The translations under genes and the position numbers were made by a program. Below, one piece after another: positions 46,508 through 59,615 of a stretch of 64,000 bases of DNA (position 1 is its first letter; each line of letters opens with the position of its first letter). Source of the DNA: Rotaria socialis (lineage: Eukaryota; Rotifera; Eurotatoria; Philodinida; Philodinidae); NCBI GenBank assembly GCA_905331475.1, contig CAJNYU010001789.1, positions 1 through 64,000 of the forward strand. Direction: 5' to 3'. Below the pieces are notes generated by a model that was not told the origin of the DNA, did not search any database, and worked only from the letters and a program-made list of their open reading frames with translations.

Positions 46508-49500
46508 ATGATTGATAAGTTACTATTTATTTTGATTTGTTTGATTTATCCCATTGTTCATTCAGTAAAAGAAGGTAATTTAGAATAAACATAAAAAGAA
46601 TCTTCTATGAGATGCTCGTTTATTTTCATTAGTTGTTTTATCCGATACACGTGAAGCTCGTGATTATTTAAATTGGTATAAAGTATCAACAAATGGCTAT
46701 TTAAATGATGGATGGGGTGAATTGAGTTTTGAAGCTAAACTGTATCCAACACTTTTACTATCATCATCATCATCAACACTGTGGCGTACACAATACGTAT
46801 GTGACATAACATCTGAACGTCGTGTTGATAATTGGTTACGTACACCTTATCTACGTCGTCAAGAAGCACAACGCATTGAAATCGAACTTGGCTTCTCGAT
46901 TAGAGATTGTTCAACATTTCAGACACCGAATGAAATTCGTTCATGTCGAGAAACATTTGAACTTTATATACATGAAACTGATCGTGAAGAATATGATTTC
47001 TCATTATCGTCCTATAAATTGGTTGATATTATTGCCGGAAATCGTTTTACATCAAATAATTATGGCAGTCAAATATCATCACATGCAAATAATTTAACAG
47101 TCAATGTTAAAACTCGTGGAGTATCGATAAATAAAAATGGTTTTTATATTGCATTTCGTGATCAAGGTGCATGTATATCGTTGTTATATGTGAAAATTTT
47201 TTATCGCTTATGTCAAGATATATCCGTTGGTCTTATACATTTTCCTGAAACACCAACTGGATCGCATTTAACAGATATCGTTGAACGTTACGGTATATGT
47301 ACAATGAATTCTAAAACCATTCAACAGCCAATAGGATTTTGTAAAGGAAATGGTGAATGGACTTTTCAAGAAACATCATTACATGATAGTTGCAATTGTC
47401 AACAAGGCTATGAACAACTTATTGATAATAATTATAAGAATAATAGCCTTTTATCTCGTGCCATTTGTAAGGGTATGTAAAGAGGCCATTTGATTAGAAC
47501 TAATTAACTGCGTTCAGATAATCGTTTTGATTGAGTTGTTCGATATAATGAATAGTTGTAACTTGTCAAAAGCGATGTCTTTTTTACCCTTGGGAAGCGC
47601 ATTTATATTATTGTGTAGGTGGCCTTGTACGCTTGCTAATACAATGCATGTCATTGTATTTCAATCTCTATAATTAAGTCAGGCTGTCTTTTTGTTCATT
47701 TTACAAATGAATGAAAACGATCGCTATTTCCCTACGTTCATTGCATACCGCTTCATCTGTCATCACACACGATCTAATGAACATGATTATATCACCAGCA
47801 TTGATTCAGGAAACAAATCAAGCAGTTTTAATTTCTGTTGTTCTCGTCTTCTATTTTTAGTTTGTCCTATTGGTACATACAAATCAACTATAAACAACTT
47901 TGATCGTTGTCAACTGTGCCCATTGCATAGTCACGCATATGATAAAGGCTCAACACTATGTATTTGTAACGATGGTTTTTTTCGTTTAAATTCATCAATT
48001 TATAGTACACCCTGTATAGGTAATTGAAATTGACTTTTGCTTTTGAATTTTGAATGATCTAAATAATTCAATAGGAAGTCCAAGTCAACCTGAAAATGTA
48101 ACAATCGACGAGATCGATCAAAGTTCAGTTGGAATCTCTTGGAAACAATTGCATGATCATGTCTATCATATTGAATGTATTCATTTCGTACCTTGTGAAT
48201 CGTACATCATCTATGAACCCAGCCGAACATTTATTAATGAGACAAGGTGTCGATCGATATTTTTAATTTCTTTTGCGGTTGAATGAAAAAGTTCTTTCCG
48301 TTTTTTTTACTTAGCGTGAAAATTTCGGGTCTTGATGATCATACAAACTATAAGATAAAATTATATGCCGAACAAATCTCAACACATTTGTTCAGTAAAT
48401 CTGTTGATTTATCGTTTACAACAAAAACTCCAAGTACGAGTAAACTGCTTTTTGTCTTTCTTTCAAATATAATGACTTTTTTTTGTCTTCTCATAGTATC
48501 TCAGCAGATTCGCGATATAAAAATTCAACGAATAACATTCGATACTATTGTAATTACATGGCTATCGGATGATTTTGTTCAATATCAAATACGTTATTGG
48601 CCATTGATCGATGCAAATAAAAAAATGCTTGTAACGCTTTCAACGAATAATTTTACTCTAGTAACCAAATCGGATAGTTATAAATATCAAATACGTGGCT
48701 ATAACAAACATGGCTGGACTTCGTATACGCAAGAAAAATTAATTTCATTAAATGCAATATCGATCGATAGATTTTTAACATCGGGTCTAGCGAAAAATTT
48801 CGTCGATAATAAATACGTTATTGTTATGGGTCCACTAATTGTACTTGTGTTATTAATTATAGTTATGATATTAGGTTTCATTTATGTAAAAAAGTAAGAT
48901 TAAGATAAATGATTTCAATCATTTTCATTGTTTATTTTTTTTTGTAGAACACGTTTATGTCAATGGAAAGCAGCCAGCGATTGTGAATCACTAGATTATC
49001 AAAAACGACAAGGTCAGTATCGAGGAAATTAGATATGAAGTTTAGCAATCTTTATCGATCAATAATAATCTAATAAACTTAAATATAGATTGGATTGCCT
49101 AATACTCTATAGGCTATATATGCATTTCGTTCATCTTGTTCTTTTCGTTTTGTAGTGATTGGCCATTACGGACCTGATGCATTCTTCAATTCAGGTTGTA
49201 AGTATACATTGGCATTTTTACTAGAAAGATAGTTGAGGACGGCGAATTGATTGAGTAATTCATTTGTTCATCGTCATTGTGCGGAAGAGGAAGATAAATA
49301 CTATCTTGATATTCTAGGGACCGCACCACTGTGGCCTTCAATTACGACAACGACAAAGACATATATTGACCCTCATACGGTTTGTTTTTATTATTATCAT
49401 TATTAAATGTAAACATTATTCTACCATGTGTTTGTTTATATGTATATCTAGTACGAGGATCCAACTAAAGCAGTGAGAGATTTTGCGCGTGAACTTGATC

Positions 49501-51305
49501 CAAATTTGATTGTCATCGAATTTGTCATCGGCGGAGGTATGTAATTGCATTTTGCGTGATAAATTTGAAGTTCCAATGTCTTACGTAATTTCCTAATTTA
49601 TAAAAATTTTGACAGTAATGAAGGAAGACATTTCGTGAGCCTATCATCGCATCTTAGATCATTAAAAATAGAGAAGACAGTGTGTGATAATTGGATGATC
49701 ATCATGAGCCACTGTTTTTTTTTTCTTCTGTTCTTTATGAATAGGCGAATTCGGCGATGTCTGCCGAGGAACATTACGTACTAGTAGTACGACGAAAGAG
49801 ATTCCAGTTGCAATCAAAACATTAAAGCAAGGTGCAACAGAGAAAACTCGCCTAGATTTTTTATCTGAAGCCAGTATTATGGGACAATTTGATAATGAAA
49901 ATGTGATCTACCTGGAGGGTGTTGTCACCAAACATCATCCGATTATGATAGTAACAGAATATATGGAAAATGGTTCCTTAGATGCTTATCTACGAGTAAA
50001 TAAAGATGAGATTTTCAAATCATAAAGCTATTCATACGCCTTATTTTAGACCAATGAAGGAAAACAATGTCTTGATGCGTCCCAATTAACACGCATGTTA
50101 TGTGGTATAGCATCCGGAATGAAATATTTATCCGAAATGAAATATGTTCATCGAGTAAATTCACTGAAAATTAAAACAAAATAAGATTCTCGTCTCTTCT
50201 TTTTGCTTTTCTGCTTCAATAGGATTTAGCAGCGCGAAATATTCTTGTTAATAAAGATCTTATATGTAAAGTCGCTGATTTTGGTTTAAGTCGAGAAATA
50301 GATGCAGATGATGGTTACACGACGAAAGGTGGGAAAATTCCCATACGCTGGACAGCTATCGAAGCAATTGATTATCGAAAATTTACATCAGCATCGGACG
50401 TATGGAGTTTTGGTGTATTATGTTGGGAAGTTGTTTCATTCGGTGAACGACCTTATTGGAATTGGTCGAATCAAGATGTAATTAAAACAATCAAAAATTC
50501 TTTTCGTCTTCCACCGCCTATGGTTTGTCATAAGAAGAAAAAACACGAGCGTTTACTTCTACTACTTTGATTTTTGTTCTGTAGAATTGTCCGGATGTAA
50601 TCTATAGATTAATGTTAGCATGTTGGAATGAACACTATTTAGAGCGACCGAAATTCGATGATATTGTACAAATGCTAACACAATATATTCAACTACCAAA
50701 TCTTCTTGTTCCGATAGCAAAACAAAGGTAAAGATAATATTTTATTGGAACACTCATGATTCTTTAAAACGCCCTATTTGGTACTAATATATAGAAATAA
50801 TGATTTCAGATCGAAAGGGTATTGTAAACAGTCTGACATTGATGTATAGAGAACCTTGTATTACAACTGTCTTTTATATTATGCTGTGCACAGTTAATAA
50901 CTTTCTGAAAATCATGTAACCAGTAGAGTGAAACACTATCTTTAGACTGGGTATAACGACCTAAATAAAAGTTGCCTTCACGAAATTTTTCTCTTATGAT
51001 TTTTATTTTAAAGAATCGCCTTTGTGAATCATCCAGATCAACCAAACATTGCTCAATTCACATCAACAATTGAATGGCTCCATGATATTCAACTTGATCG
51101 TTTAATATGTTTTTTTATGAATGCTGAATATACAAATCTTTCGCAAATATGCCATTTTAATTCATCTGATTTAACGATACTTCTTGGTGATAACATCGCA
51201 CTTGACGAACAAAACCGTTTATTAGATAGTTTAACTCGTATTCGATCTGATTTAGTATTAATATCATCGAAATCATTGTTGAACAGGGAAGGTTATCTTG
51301 TATAA
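46508..51305 (+). CDS. Eph receptor tyrosine kinase
   Basis: Fifteen exons: 46508-46574, 46633-47472, 47861-48019, 48075-48246, 48315-48433, 48497-48893, 48948-49012, 49156-49197, 49318-49379, 49452-49536, 49745-49995, 50050-50154, 50223-50522, 50585-50727, 51014-51305. They sum to 1032 aa in phase. Order: signal peptide, ephrin-binding domain about 24-200 ([24 protein letters not shown] sequence), Cys-rich EGF-like part ([13 protein letters not shown]), two fibronectin III domains, one membrane helix about 560-583, juxtamembrane [15 protein letters not shown] with two conserved tyrosines, kinase about 660-920 ([40 protein letters not shown]) and SAM about 955-1020. All catalytic residues are present. 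It ends GYLV, a possible class II PDZ ligand. Eph receptors read membrane-bound ephrins at cell contacts. EphA/EphB class is not assigned. Confidence 0.95.
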
Positions 51306-53288
51306 AATGAGAAATGATATACGCAACAGTGATTCTTGTTTGATCGAGTTAACGCGCGATATTATAATTGTCTAGTCAAATATGCTGGGTCGTGCATTCC
51401 GTCGATAATCTTTAAAATGTTTATTGAACTAATCGTGCGCCTTTGCATGCGCTCCTGGTGATGGTAGATCATGTGTATCCATGTATATATATATATATAG
51501 ATGAAAAAGAAAACTTTATATTTGTGTTCATTTTTTCATTGGCTTTTTTAGGACTTTTGTTTTTCTTTGATTATGTTCTTGTGCGTATATAAAACGACAA
51601 ATATTAAATATAATGATTGATGTCGTCCGATACGGAATTGTGCTTTGTTTTGTCTATCGCGGAAAATATTCTTACACATGATGCAAAGTGAAGCGACAGC
51701 TCTTTCTAATGGGCTTCTTTCTCCAACATCGTTGCTAAAAATAACGATAAAATCTAATATATGGGCCATGGTTTGTTGTGATTAGGCGAGGATGATGTAA
51801 GCGATGATAAAATCTAGATGATTGCTTTCGATAAAATATATAAACGTGCCCACCATCAACTGGAGCACTGCTTTCTATTTTGTTCTTCTCTACCCTTCAT
51901 CGTATGTAGATTAGAAGATTCTCAGAATAATTTACAGGCAATAGATCTGCATTAAAAATCATTCACAGCATGATGCTTGTAGTGTAACTAATACAAAAGT
52001 GAGACTTCTGTTTGATAGGCGATCGGCACTATAGGAGAATATGTAATTCGAGTATCGGCGTTAATTGAGTGCATGCCCACTGTGAAATGAATCTGTTCTA
52101 TTTATAATATTGTAGCGATAATTTGGATTCATTTACAGATTGCAAGAAATTCTAATTACAAGCATCAATCAGTAAGAGTTCTTCATCGAACTCACGTGCA
52201 TGACAATTATGAATCGCAACTTACGACTTAAGTATAATATTTCTCATGAGAAAAGAAATATATACAACTGTAAGATGTAGTAATGAAAAGCTGTTTGCTA
52301 TTAGTAATGTTTTCCATAATCGATTGCTCTTTGTCTTCAACCGCTGCACATAATTCCGCATATACCTACTTAATCATCCCCTAATGTTGTCGTGACCTCA
52401 TCATTTAATAGATCTTAAGATAGTAAATCTACATCGTAGCACTGCATCGATTTCGTTGATTAGTCCAACTGTGAGGCATTAAGCAAAACCCTAATTTCCT
52501 GCTAATACTTGTAATTAATTACTAGTAATCAGATGTGCCGTTGTTTTTGTCATTCTCAGCAATAAAAAATATTCCGAATGCAAACAACTGGAAATCGCGG
52601 GAATCTGAAGGAGTGTTCCGGCCGGAAATTTTCGGTTGTTTTCCAGTGATTTTCCAATGTGTTCCTGCCTGAAAGCACAGAAAACCGCTGGAAATTCGCA
52701 GGAAAAATTTTGAAGATTTTCGACCGGAATACTGCTTCCACGTTCCGGTGATTTCTGGTGTTTTCCCGCCGTACGAGTTCTCTCTCGGCTATAAAAATAG
52801 TTGTATTTCAGAGAGAGAGCAGCGAGTTGTATGTAATAAAATAGTTGAAATTTTCATAGCAGCACTATCCTGGCTTTATTTATTCAACTTAGACTAGAAA
52901 TGAAATTAATCATAGAAAATATGCAGTTCTCTAATGAATATTCATAAGAGACCTAACAGGAATATTATCATTTATATCTTCACAGCTCGAAAATATATTC
53001 CAATCGTGAAAAATACTACGGCCAGTCATTAGTGATAGTTTTTTGACTTACGAGCAACTATGTTTGATTAAATTAAAGCTGAAATTCATGTTTTTTTTCT
53101 GGTTTAAACAGGGCGACAAGCGATAAAACAAACGTCTCGATAAGCAAGATAAAATAGAATATGATCAAGAAAATATTCATAACAACAGTTACTCAATAGA
53201 ATAATAATAATAGAATATAGAAATATTTACGACAAAAAGAATAAGTTTCTCTCTTGTTTTTGTTATTTTCTGATTAATTGTTCGTCAT
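51306..53288. other. Intergenic with a diverged MITE remnant
   Basis: Includes the Eph 3' UTR, a (TA)n run near 51486-51500, and the diverged repeat described at 52565-52765. Otherwise AT-rich without recognisable genes. Confidence 0.4.
52565..52765. mobile_element. Diverged relative of the CCCAGGTCGAAC MITE family
   Basis: Contains GACCGGAATACTGCTTCCAC followed by GTTCCGGTGATTTC, GGAAATTCGCAGGAAAA and CCTGAAAGCAC, all closely similar to the interior of the elements at 14360-14635 and 15411-15707. Termini are not recognisable, so this is an old or truncated copy. Confidence 0.5.
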
Positions 53289-53847
53289 TCAAATGATGCG
53301 AGTCTTACGATTACGAGCCAATGTTTCTCCCAAATAAACTGTCATGTCAGCAAAGGCAACTGCAGAAGCAATGACTGCACCTAATATTAAAAAAATTGGC
53401 TGTTTTATTAATTTGTTATCAAATAAAAGAAAATCTTACTACGATGATAGCTGTTTTGAGTCGGAGCATCGTACCAACGGCTAGCTAAAATAGCTGTACC
53501 GATACCAAAAAAGAATAGAGTAACTGCAGCTGCAACAGCAAAAATAGTTCGTAGACGATTGAGAGGTGCAACAGTTCCATCTGTAATCAATAGTTGTTCG
53601 ATGAGAAGAAAAGCAGTTAAACTCAATACTAAATTTAAGTAAAAAGAACCAATAACACCACTAGTCATATCTAATGATAGTCTAATTTTTTTCTTAACAT
53701 ACAAATAGGAAAGATAATGCTATAACTTATTATATATGGAGATAATGATGAATTATGCGGATAGTTAATGTGGCAATGAATAAGACCAAACAAATCGAGT
53801 ATACAAGCCAATGCCATCAGAATAATAATTGTACGTTTGAGATCCAT
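53289..53847 (-). CDS. Small four-helix membrane protein, unrecognised
   Basis: Exons 53847-53703, 53670-53440 and 53380-53289 give 155 aa in phase. The sequence shows four hydrophobic segments: IIILMALACILDLFGLIH, MTSGVIGSFYLNLVLSLTAF, IFAVAAAVTLFFFGIGTAIL and VIASAVAFADMTVYLG, with a basic C-terminus (ARNRKTRII). The layout resembles MARVEL/tetraspan-type proteins, but no diagnostic motif identifies the family. The model needs an unusually short 32-nt intron (53671-53702, GTATGT...TTAG). Without it the two halves are in different frames. A longer in-frame start at 53889 exists. Confidence 0.6.
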
Positions 53848-54774
53848 TCTAAATAAAACTAATTCATATGAATTTAAATAATACATCAATCAGATACTCA
53901 CTTGAAGAAGTTCTTTTTTTTAAGAAAAAACCAAAGAAGTTACTTACGCTTTAGTTTTCTTGTTATTTTCTCTTGATTATTTCTAACGTATGCTACTGAT
54001 GATTATTAGAACTATACTCTAAATATAAAATATAGTGTTTTCTCTTCCTCCGATAGATATACAATTGGACGAAAAAAGAAGAAGACGAAGAAGAAAAGAA
54101 CTCGTTGAGTGCAATCCTCTAATGCCTTCTCTCTCGTGTATTGTTGTGTTTTATTCTCGTTGACAGGAAGAATAGATATGTATATTCGATCGTGGATTAA
54201 TTAAACAAATCGAACGCTAACATTTCTCCATGGGGGACTTGAATAAAGATAATTATTTCTAATCGATAAAAATCAACTAGAAGAAGCAAAGTAACATATG
54301 CAATCGTAGCTGTACTATCGTAAACGCAACATCGACGAAGTACATATTTTCGAGATCGAACCTGTTAACAACTGTTGTTGTCGAGTATTAATGAGACGAT
54401 AGGATTAGAATTAAAAAATTGTGATGATTACAAACCGAAGTTAGATTATCTATTCTATCATCATCTCATGTATATTGCATTATCGTTCTCAATGAAAACC
54501 AAGGCTACTTTTTTTTGTCTTAACTACTGACTGATTGATAATATGGAAACAACAGAAATGTGCTTTTGCGGAAGCGTATTTCATATGATGCGGATCTTGA
54601 GGATGTTCGTATTCTTGGAATCAGTAATTTTCAAGCTACATATTCGTTTGAAAATACACATCTGTTACTAATGCTAAAATAGATGAAGATAAATAGAATT
54701 ACTATATGAGTAGTTGCTAGAAGTATGTGTCATCGCTTTTCCTACTCGATAAACATAAGAAAAATATCTATGCA
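53848..54774. other. Intergenic, nothing recognised
   Basis: AT-rich upstream region of the small membrane-protein gene. No repeat or ORF stands out. Confidence 0.35.
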
Positions 54775-54783
54775 TTTATCTTA

Positions 54784-55320
54784 AGCCCTCCCCCCTCACA
54801 GATCTGAATTGTCACTTAGAAAGGTCCGTTTGAGCTGAAATTTTCACGGATGACTGGTCGTCATTAGAAACAGCCGTGATAAAAATTTCAGCCCGATATA
54901 TTGAACTGAGCCGAAAATATGGCTTATTTACATACGAATTATGGCCACCAGGAGAATCCGTAAGGCTCTGCCAGTAGAAGAGCTATAAAAGTTGCGCTTG
55001 TTTTAAATTAACACTAGCACCAATACGAAACTTTTGTCAGAACGGAATTTTAAAATTTGCTTTAGTTCGTGTTTTTCAAGTATTTTACTGGAATAGGGGT
55101 CAAAATTTGACTAAAAATGGCCACCTGTTGGTATAAAATCCGACTTTTTTAAGTTCAGGAATCAAATATAAAGAATCTGATCGGACAAGATTTTACTTAC
55201 ACTTGAAGCTTCAAAATAAAAAGAAACTGGCCTTAATGTCTTAAATCGCTTGAAACTAGTTTCATTTATTCTGACAAAAAATGATAAATAAGTTTAAGAA
55301 TCATTCTTTTTGTCTAAACT
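54784..55320. repeat. Probable dispersed non-coding repeat
   Basis: Begins with a CCCTCCCCCCTCACAG block, a style like the C/G-rich ends of the repeats at 13.4 and 34.3 kb. It continues with sentences such as TTTGAGCTGAAATTTTCACG and AATTTCAGCCCGATATATTG that are more GC-rich than their surroundings and non-coding. No second copy exists in the window, so its repeat nature is inferred from style alone. Confidence 0.3.
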
Positions 55321-55560
55321 CGAAAAAAGATCCATATGTTATATTTTTAAACTGAACCTTTTCGATGATGCCATGGATGATATCAACTCGTTCCACGTAT
55401 AAACGATCTTTGCTATTAACTCTATTCTTTCAACTGACGCGCCTATACTTATGAATATGAAATGATAGTTTTTTGACCTAATAAACATAACTAACATTGC
55501 TTTTAACCCTTCCAATTGAATTGAATCGATAGAACTATCATTTCTACATATCAGCAGTGC

Positions 55561-55785
55561 CACATATCTAAAATTTTGGAGATACCACCACATCTCCCGC
55601 GGGAGATGCCGCATCTCGCGCGAGAGATGTGGGTGTGGGTGTGGGGGATGCGCATCTCTAAATGAGCTCTTACATCTCCAGTGGTGAATGACCGGATCCC
55701 CCGACTGTGGGTGTCACGTCTCCAGCGGGAGACGCGGTATCTCCTGTGGGAGATGTGGTGGCATCTCCAAAATTTTGGATATGTG
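55561..55785. mobile_element. Inverted-repeat element with ACATCTCCC palindromes and TGTGGG units
   Basis: Termini CACATATCTAAAATTTTGGA and the complement of TCCAAAATTTTGGATATGTG extend to about 38-bp inverted repeats that also include CCACCACATCTCCC. The interior is GC-rich and full of small palindromes (CATCTCCCGCGGGAGATG, CATCTCGCGCGAGAGATG). Near 55627-55645 it contains three consecutive TGTGGG units. No ORF. Confidence 0.6.
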
Positions 55786-56483
55786 ACACCACTCTCCAGA
55801 AATTCACTCCGACTTCCATCGAGTTACTAGGAAAGTGTATGTGACGAATATCGATTCCACAGTTACTCGAAGGAAATGCGGGTTGATACCTTGAAGGTAG
55901 TAGGGTCAGTCCTTGGGTACTATCAGCAGAACTATTATAATTCCTCGGTTCCACGGCGTCTTCTGTTATCGAGAAAGATTGTCAACATGTATTCGATAAA
56001 CGTCGGTTTCCCAGACACTGGATGGGAGAGGGAGTGTTTCCCTTCAAGGCAAATGGATCAGTTGCTGGGTGCTGCCCATGGAGCTAGTATGGTTCTAATT
56101 TTTCGATTTTGCGTACTGCTTGCTGTCTATTAACCAGGTACATGTGCTGCGGAATTGAGTTTTCAATGTCAATTCCCTTTTTAGGGAGAGAGGATCAGTT
56201 CTGGATGTTTCCTTGGTTCCCCGGATAGTGATGACCATCTGAGCTATCGTAAGGATGTTTAGGTTGGGTATTGTTACGGTTTTCAAATTTGGTGGGTAAT
56301 GTAAAGAAATTGATAGAGGAATTAATTAGGATATGTGATGGTTTCGTTGACCAATTCTCGTGTCCTCGACGTTATTATTTCTTTTGACTGGGACTTCTAG
56401 GCATCGGAAAAAATCCCAAATTTCAGTCCCTGGGCACTGCTAATTTTTTAAGATGGGGGGGGGGGGGTTAATGGTAGCGTATT
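55786..56483. other. GC-richer non-coding block before the gap
   Basis: This block is less AT-rich than the rest of the window and carries an open frame of 85 codons (55876-56133) without family resemblance. It ends in a G run at about 56455-56467 close to the sequence gap. It may be the edge of a mobile element interrupted by the gap. Confidence 0.3.
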
Positions 56484-56493
56484 NNNNNNNNNN
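56484..56493. other. Sequence gap (10 N) flanked by poly-C and poly-G
   Basis: Ten Ns followed by 22 C residues (56494-56515) and preceded, 17 bases upstream, by a G run. The true distance and sequence across the gap are unknown. Confidence 0.95.
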
Positions 56494-56515
56494 CCCCCCC
56501 CCCCCCCCCCCCCCC

Positions 56516-57646
56516 TAATTCTATCCTATTAGCTTCTTCTGATGTTCTTAGGTAGACACAAAAATAGTCATATAATAACATTTAGCAAATCCAAGTTAAT
56601 CAAGAAAATGAATACCTAAAAATTTTATATTATATTTACACCATCGTTTGCTGTCAAATTTCTAATCTACTATCATCTTTCCCTCTAGATATCCTTGGAA
56701 AATATCAAATAATGTCTACGATGTTTAAGAAATACGGAAGATAAACATACTAGTAATAATATTTATATAGTCCTATGGCACATCTCTTTTGCGAATAAAA
56801 TTACTCATCTTTGGAGAAAATGAGGCTAGTTTTACACGTGCAATAATACACATACTGCTCTAAAGTATGGAATGCTGGTTTTTTGATTAAATTCTTCTCC
56901 TGAAGTTCCCAAAAGACTTATCGATGAATAATTATCATAAGTATAATGTCGTAGGTGCTTTCAAAATCGATTCCTTAGCTTTTCAATTTCATCAAGAATT
57001 TATGAAATCCTTGACCTGACAGTCAGTTGAAAGAGATGGCGTCGAATAATATGAAATTACTTTTTTTTAGAATAAAATGTCATATTTTCTATAACACCAC
57101 AAACATCATCTATTTAATTAGAATTCAGAAAATGTGTTGAAATAATAATAAATAACCAATTGTTTTCTTTTAGGATAAGCATTATTTTCTTATTAACGTT
57201 GAAAATTTTGCAGTTCCTTCGCTAGAACGGCGTTTATTATGCACACAAAAAAGAACATCCACGTCGGCAAACAACGAAGAAGCATAGAATTACATACGAA
57301 TATATTACATCTTCAAACTCAGCGCTACACAAAAAATAAATTATTCTTATTCATTCTCAAGTTTGATTAGCATTTGTATTGTAATTCCATTGTGATGATT
57401 TCGATCCAATAAAACATCCATCGTCTTAAAAGAAAGTTACAGAATATTTTTCATAGAAGAAAGTTCCATTTATTTGGAGAATTTCAATATATAATTTCAT
57501 CACATATTTTCATATGTTCAAATCCTTAAATAGGTTTAACCATTTATTTTTCACAATTATTCTACTTGATATATTAATCTAGGATTGAATTTTATATACA
57601 TAATTAACAAAACAAAACAAAAAACGACTGTTTCAAAGAGCACAAC
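56516..57646. other. Intergenic, nothing recognised
   Basis: AT-rich sequence downstream of the C3orf38 homologue (minus). It should contain that gene's 3' UTR. No ORF or element seen. Confidence 0.35.
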
Positions 57647-59249
57647 TCAATCACTCTCGTTATCTGGCTCATCAATAAAATAATCAGTTGAATCAATTTG
57701 CTGTTGCATAGTTTGATCATAATTCTGCATGATATCAACAAGATAGGTTGGTATCGATTGATTGGCTGACAACAATTGTTGTTGTGACGGTGGTGATGGT
57801 GGTGGTTCTTGCGTTTGCATATTAAGAAAGCAAAATTTAATTAAATAATTATTACAATGATTTGGATCACGCACTAAACCAAATGATTGATCGAATATGC
57901 CGGTGCACGTATTACGTTGATGTATTGTTCCGTGAACTTGAATTAAAACAAGGCCGTGTTTCGATTCTTCGACTTTGTTTGACTGTGGATTTGGATAGAA
58001 GCGTAGATCTCTATTGGAAACGTAAGAACGAAGAGCGTCGCAGACATAATATGCACCTAAAACTCGACGATTGTTTTCATGTATAAGAGTCAATTGACAA
58101 TCGGGGAAAAAATGGTCCGATTGAAATGTTGATAGACTATTCCATGATGTGTAAAACCATTCAGTAAATTGATGCGATAGTTGGTTGATACTGGTCAATG
58201 TGACTGAAGATGAAGTGTCGTTTGGTTTTGATTGAGAACCATTATTCCAAAAATCGATTATTTGTTTAATGAGTTTTACCTAAATAGAAAAAATAAAACA
58301 CACGATTTCTGCTTGGTTGCTTCTCGTTTAATGGACTCTTTCATGATAATGAAAAAAACATAAGTGGATCTATTTTCCACTGAATTATTAATGTTCATGG
58401 GATTAAAAATGATTTTTTCTATGTAACTTATCATCAAAAATTAAGCGTAGAATTCTACAAAATCATGTATGCAGTCTTTCTCTTTCAATTTTAAGCAAAT
58501 GCAAATATGCTTTCTAATATCACCAAAACCGGTCCTCATCGCAGTTCGGTAAAAATTTACAGAAAAAGATAATCTATCGCATCGTTGTGTACAAATCCAT
58601 CTCTATCTTTGATATATAAACTCTACATGTAGGATTTTGCTTAATTTGCCTATTTAATAATAATTTGTTTTTACCAACTCGTATATCGCAGCAACTATGA
58701 TAATAGGAACAGCTTGGCCCGAGATCTATCGTGAACGATGACGAAGACAAAAGCAACTAGAGAAATAATATTGTCCGAGAAACTTTAGCTTGCGAACAAT
58801 GACTCTATTGCGCAGATGTTCAAGGTAAATATTTACTGTTGATTGTTTCAGGGTGCATAAAAATTGCCTTGCAGATACATATCTGCCAGTACACATGCTC
58901 AAGCATGGCAGCTGATACTATTCTTCAAAGTTCACCGTCTTTAATTACCTTATCAGCACCTGAACTAATTGTTATCGACTTTCTAGCTAAATACTGCATA
59001 AGAATATCTCGTCGAATTTTCTTTCGTCGTAACAATTGCATTGCTGATTGTGAACATTTTAAACAGGCATCGATCGCTTCATCGCGCTTAAAATGAAAAC
59101 TAGAAACAAATTGAATAAAAATTTTCTCTTGCGCTTACAGATTCTGTTGATATCATTGATTTAGTGACAGTATCTTTAACAGACATTAACTCAACATCGT
59201 TTAACATTGAAAGCAGATCGTGAGCTCCTGTTTGCTCAGATTTATTCAT
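57647..59249 (-). CDS. C3orf38 homologue (DUF4518, NTF2-like C-terminal domain)
   Basis: Exons 59249-59139, 59086-58949 and 58279-57647 join in phase to give 293 aa. The N-terminal helical part (DLLSMLNDVELMSVKDTVT, then EAIDACLKCSQSAMQLLRRK and IRRDILMQYL) and the C-terminal beta-rich part (HGLVLIQVHGTIHQRNTCTG, IFDQSFGLVRD, YLIKFCFLNMQ) both match the vertebrate C3orf38 protein in order and spacing. The family is reported in connection with apoptosis but its molecular role is poorly defined. The C-terminal fold looks NTF2-like, a common protein-interaction module. The last 45 residues are Gln/Pro-rich and acidic and not conserved. The 669-nt intron between exons 2 and 3 is long for this genome, but the junction is in phase, so no exon need be missing. 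Confidence 0.85.
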
Positions 59250-59615
59250 ATCTAAAAAAGCAAAAAAAAGAAAAGAAAAGAAAACAATAACTCCAACTGA
59301 ACCTATATGAGAGTAAAAGAAAAAGAAAACGCATTAATTCAGTCATCAATTCTGCAAGTTGCCTCAAGAGAAAATTAAGTTTATTCGTTAATTGTCATTC
59401 TCGTGTTCTTTTCATAGGCAAATATTGGTAAGAAGAACGAAAGAATAAATATGCATATATATATAAATATAAAACATAAAATTCACAAAAAAGAACAACA
59501 ATGATATTTCTCAATTTTTCAATATAACAAAACAAAACCAAAATTGTAGGCCACAACAGATCCGATGAAAGAGAAGTGAAAAAAAAAGAAAGTGTTCATG
59601 ATTGCTTTGAAATAT

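Noticed and set aside
55876..56133. 85-codon ORF in the GC-richer block before the gap
   Set aside because: No recognisable domain, overlapping ORFs on the other strand, and close to an unresolved gap; insufficient to call a gene.
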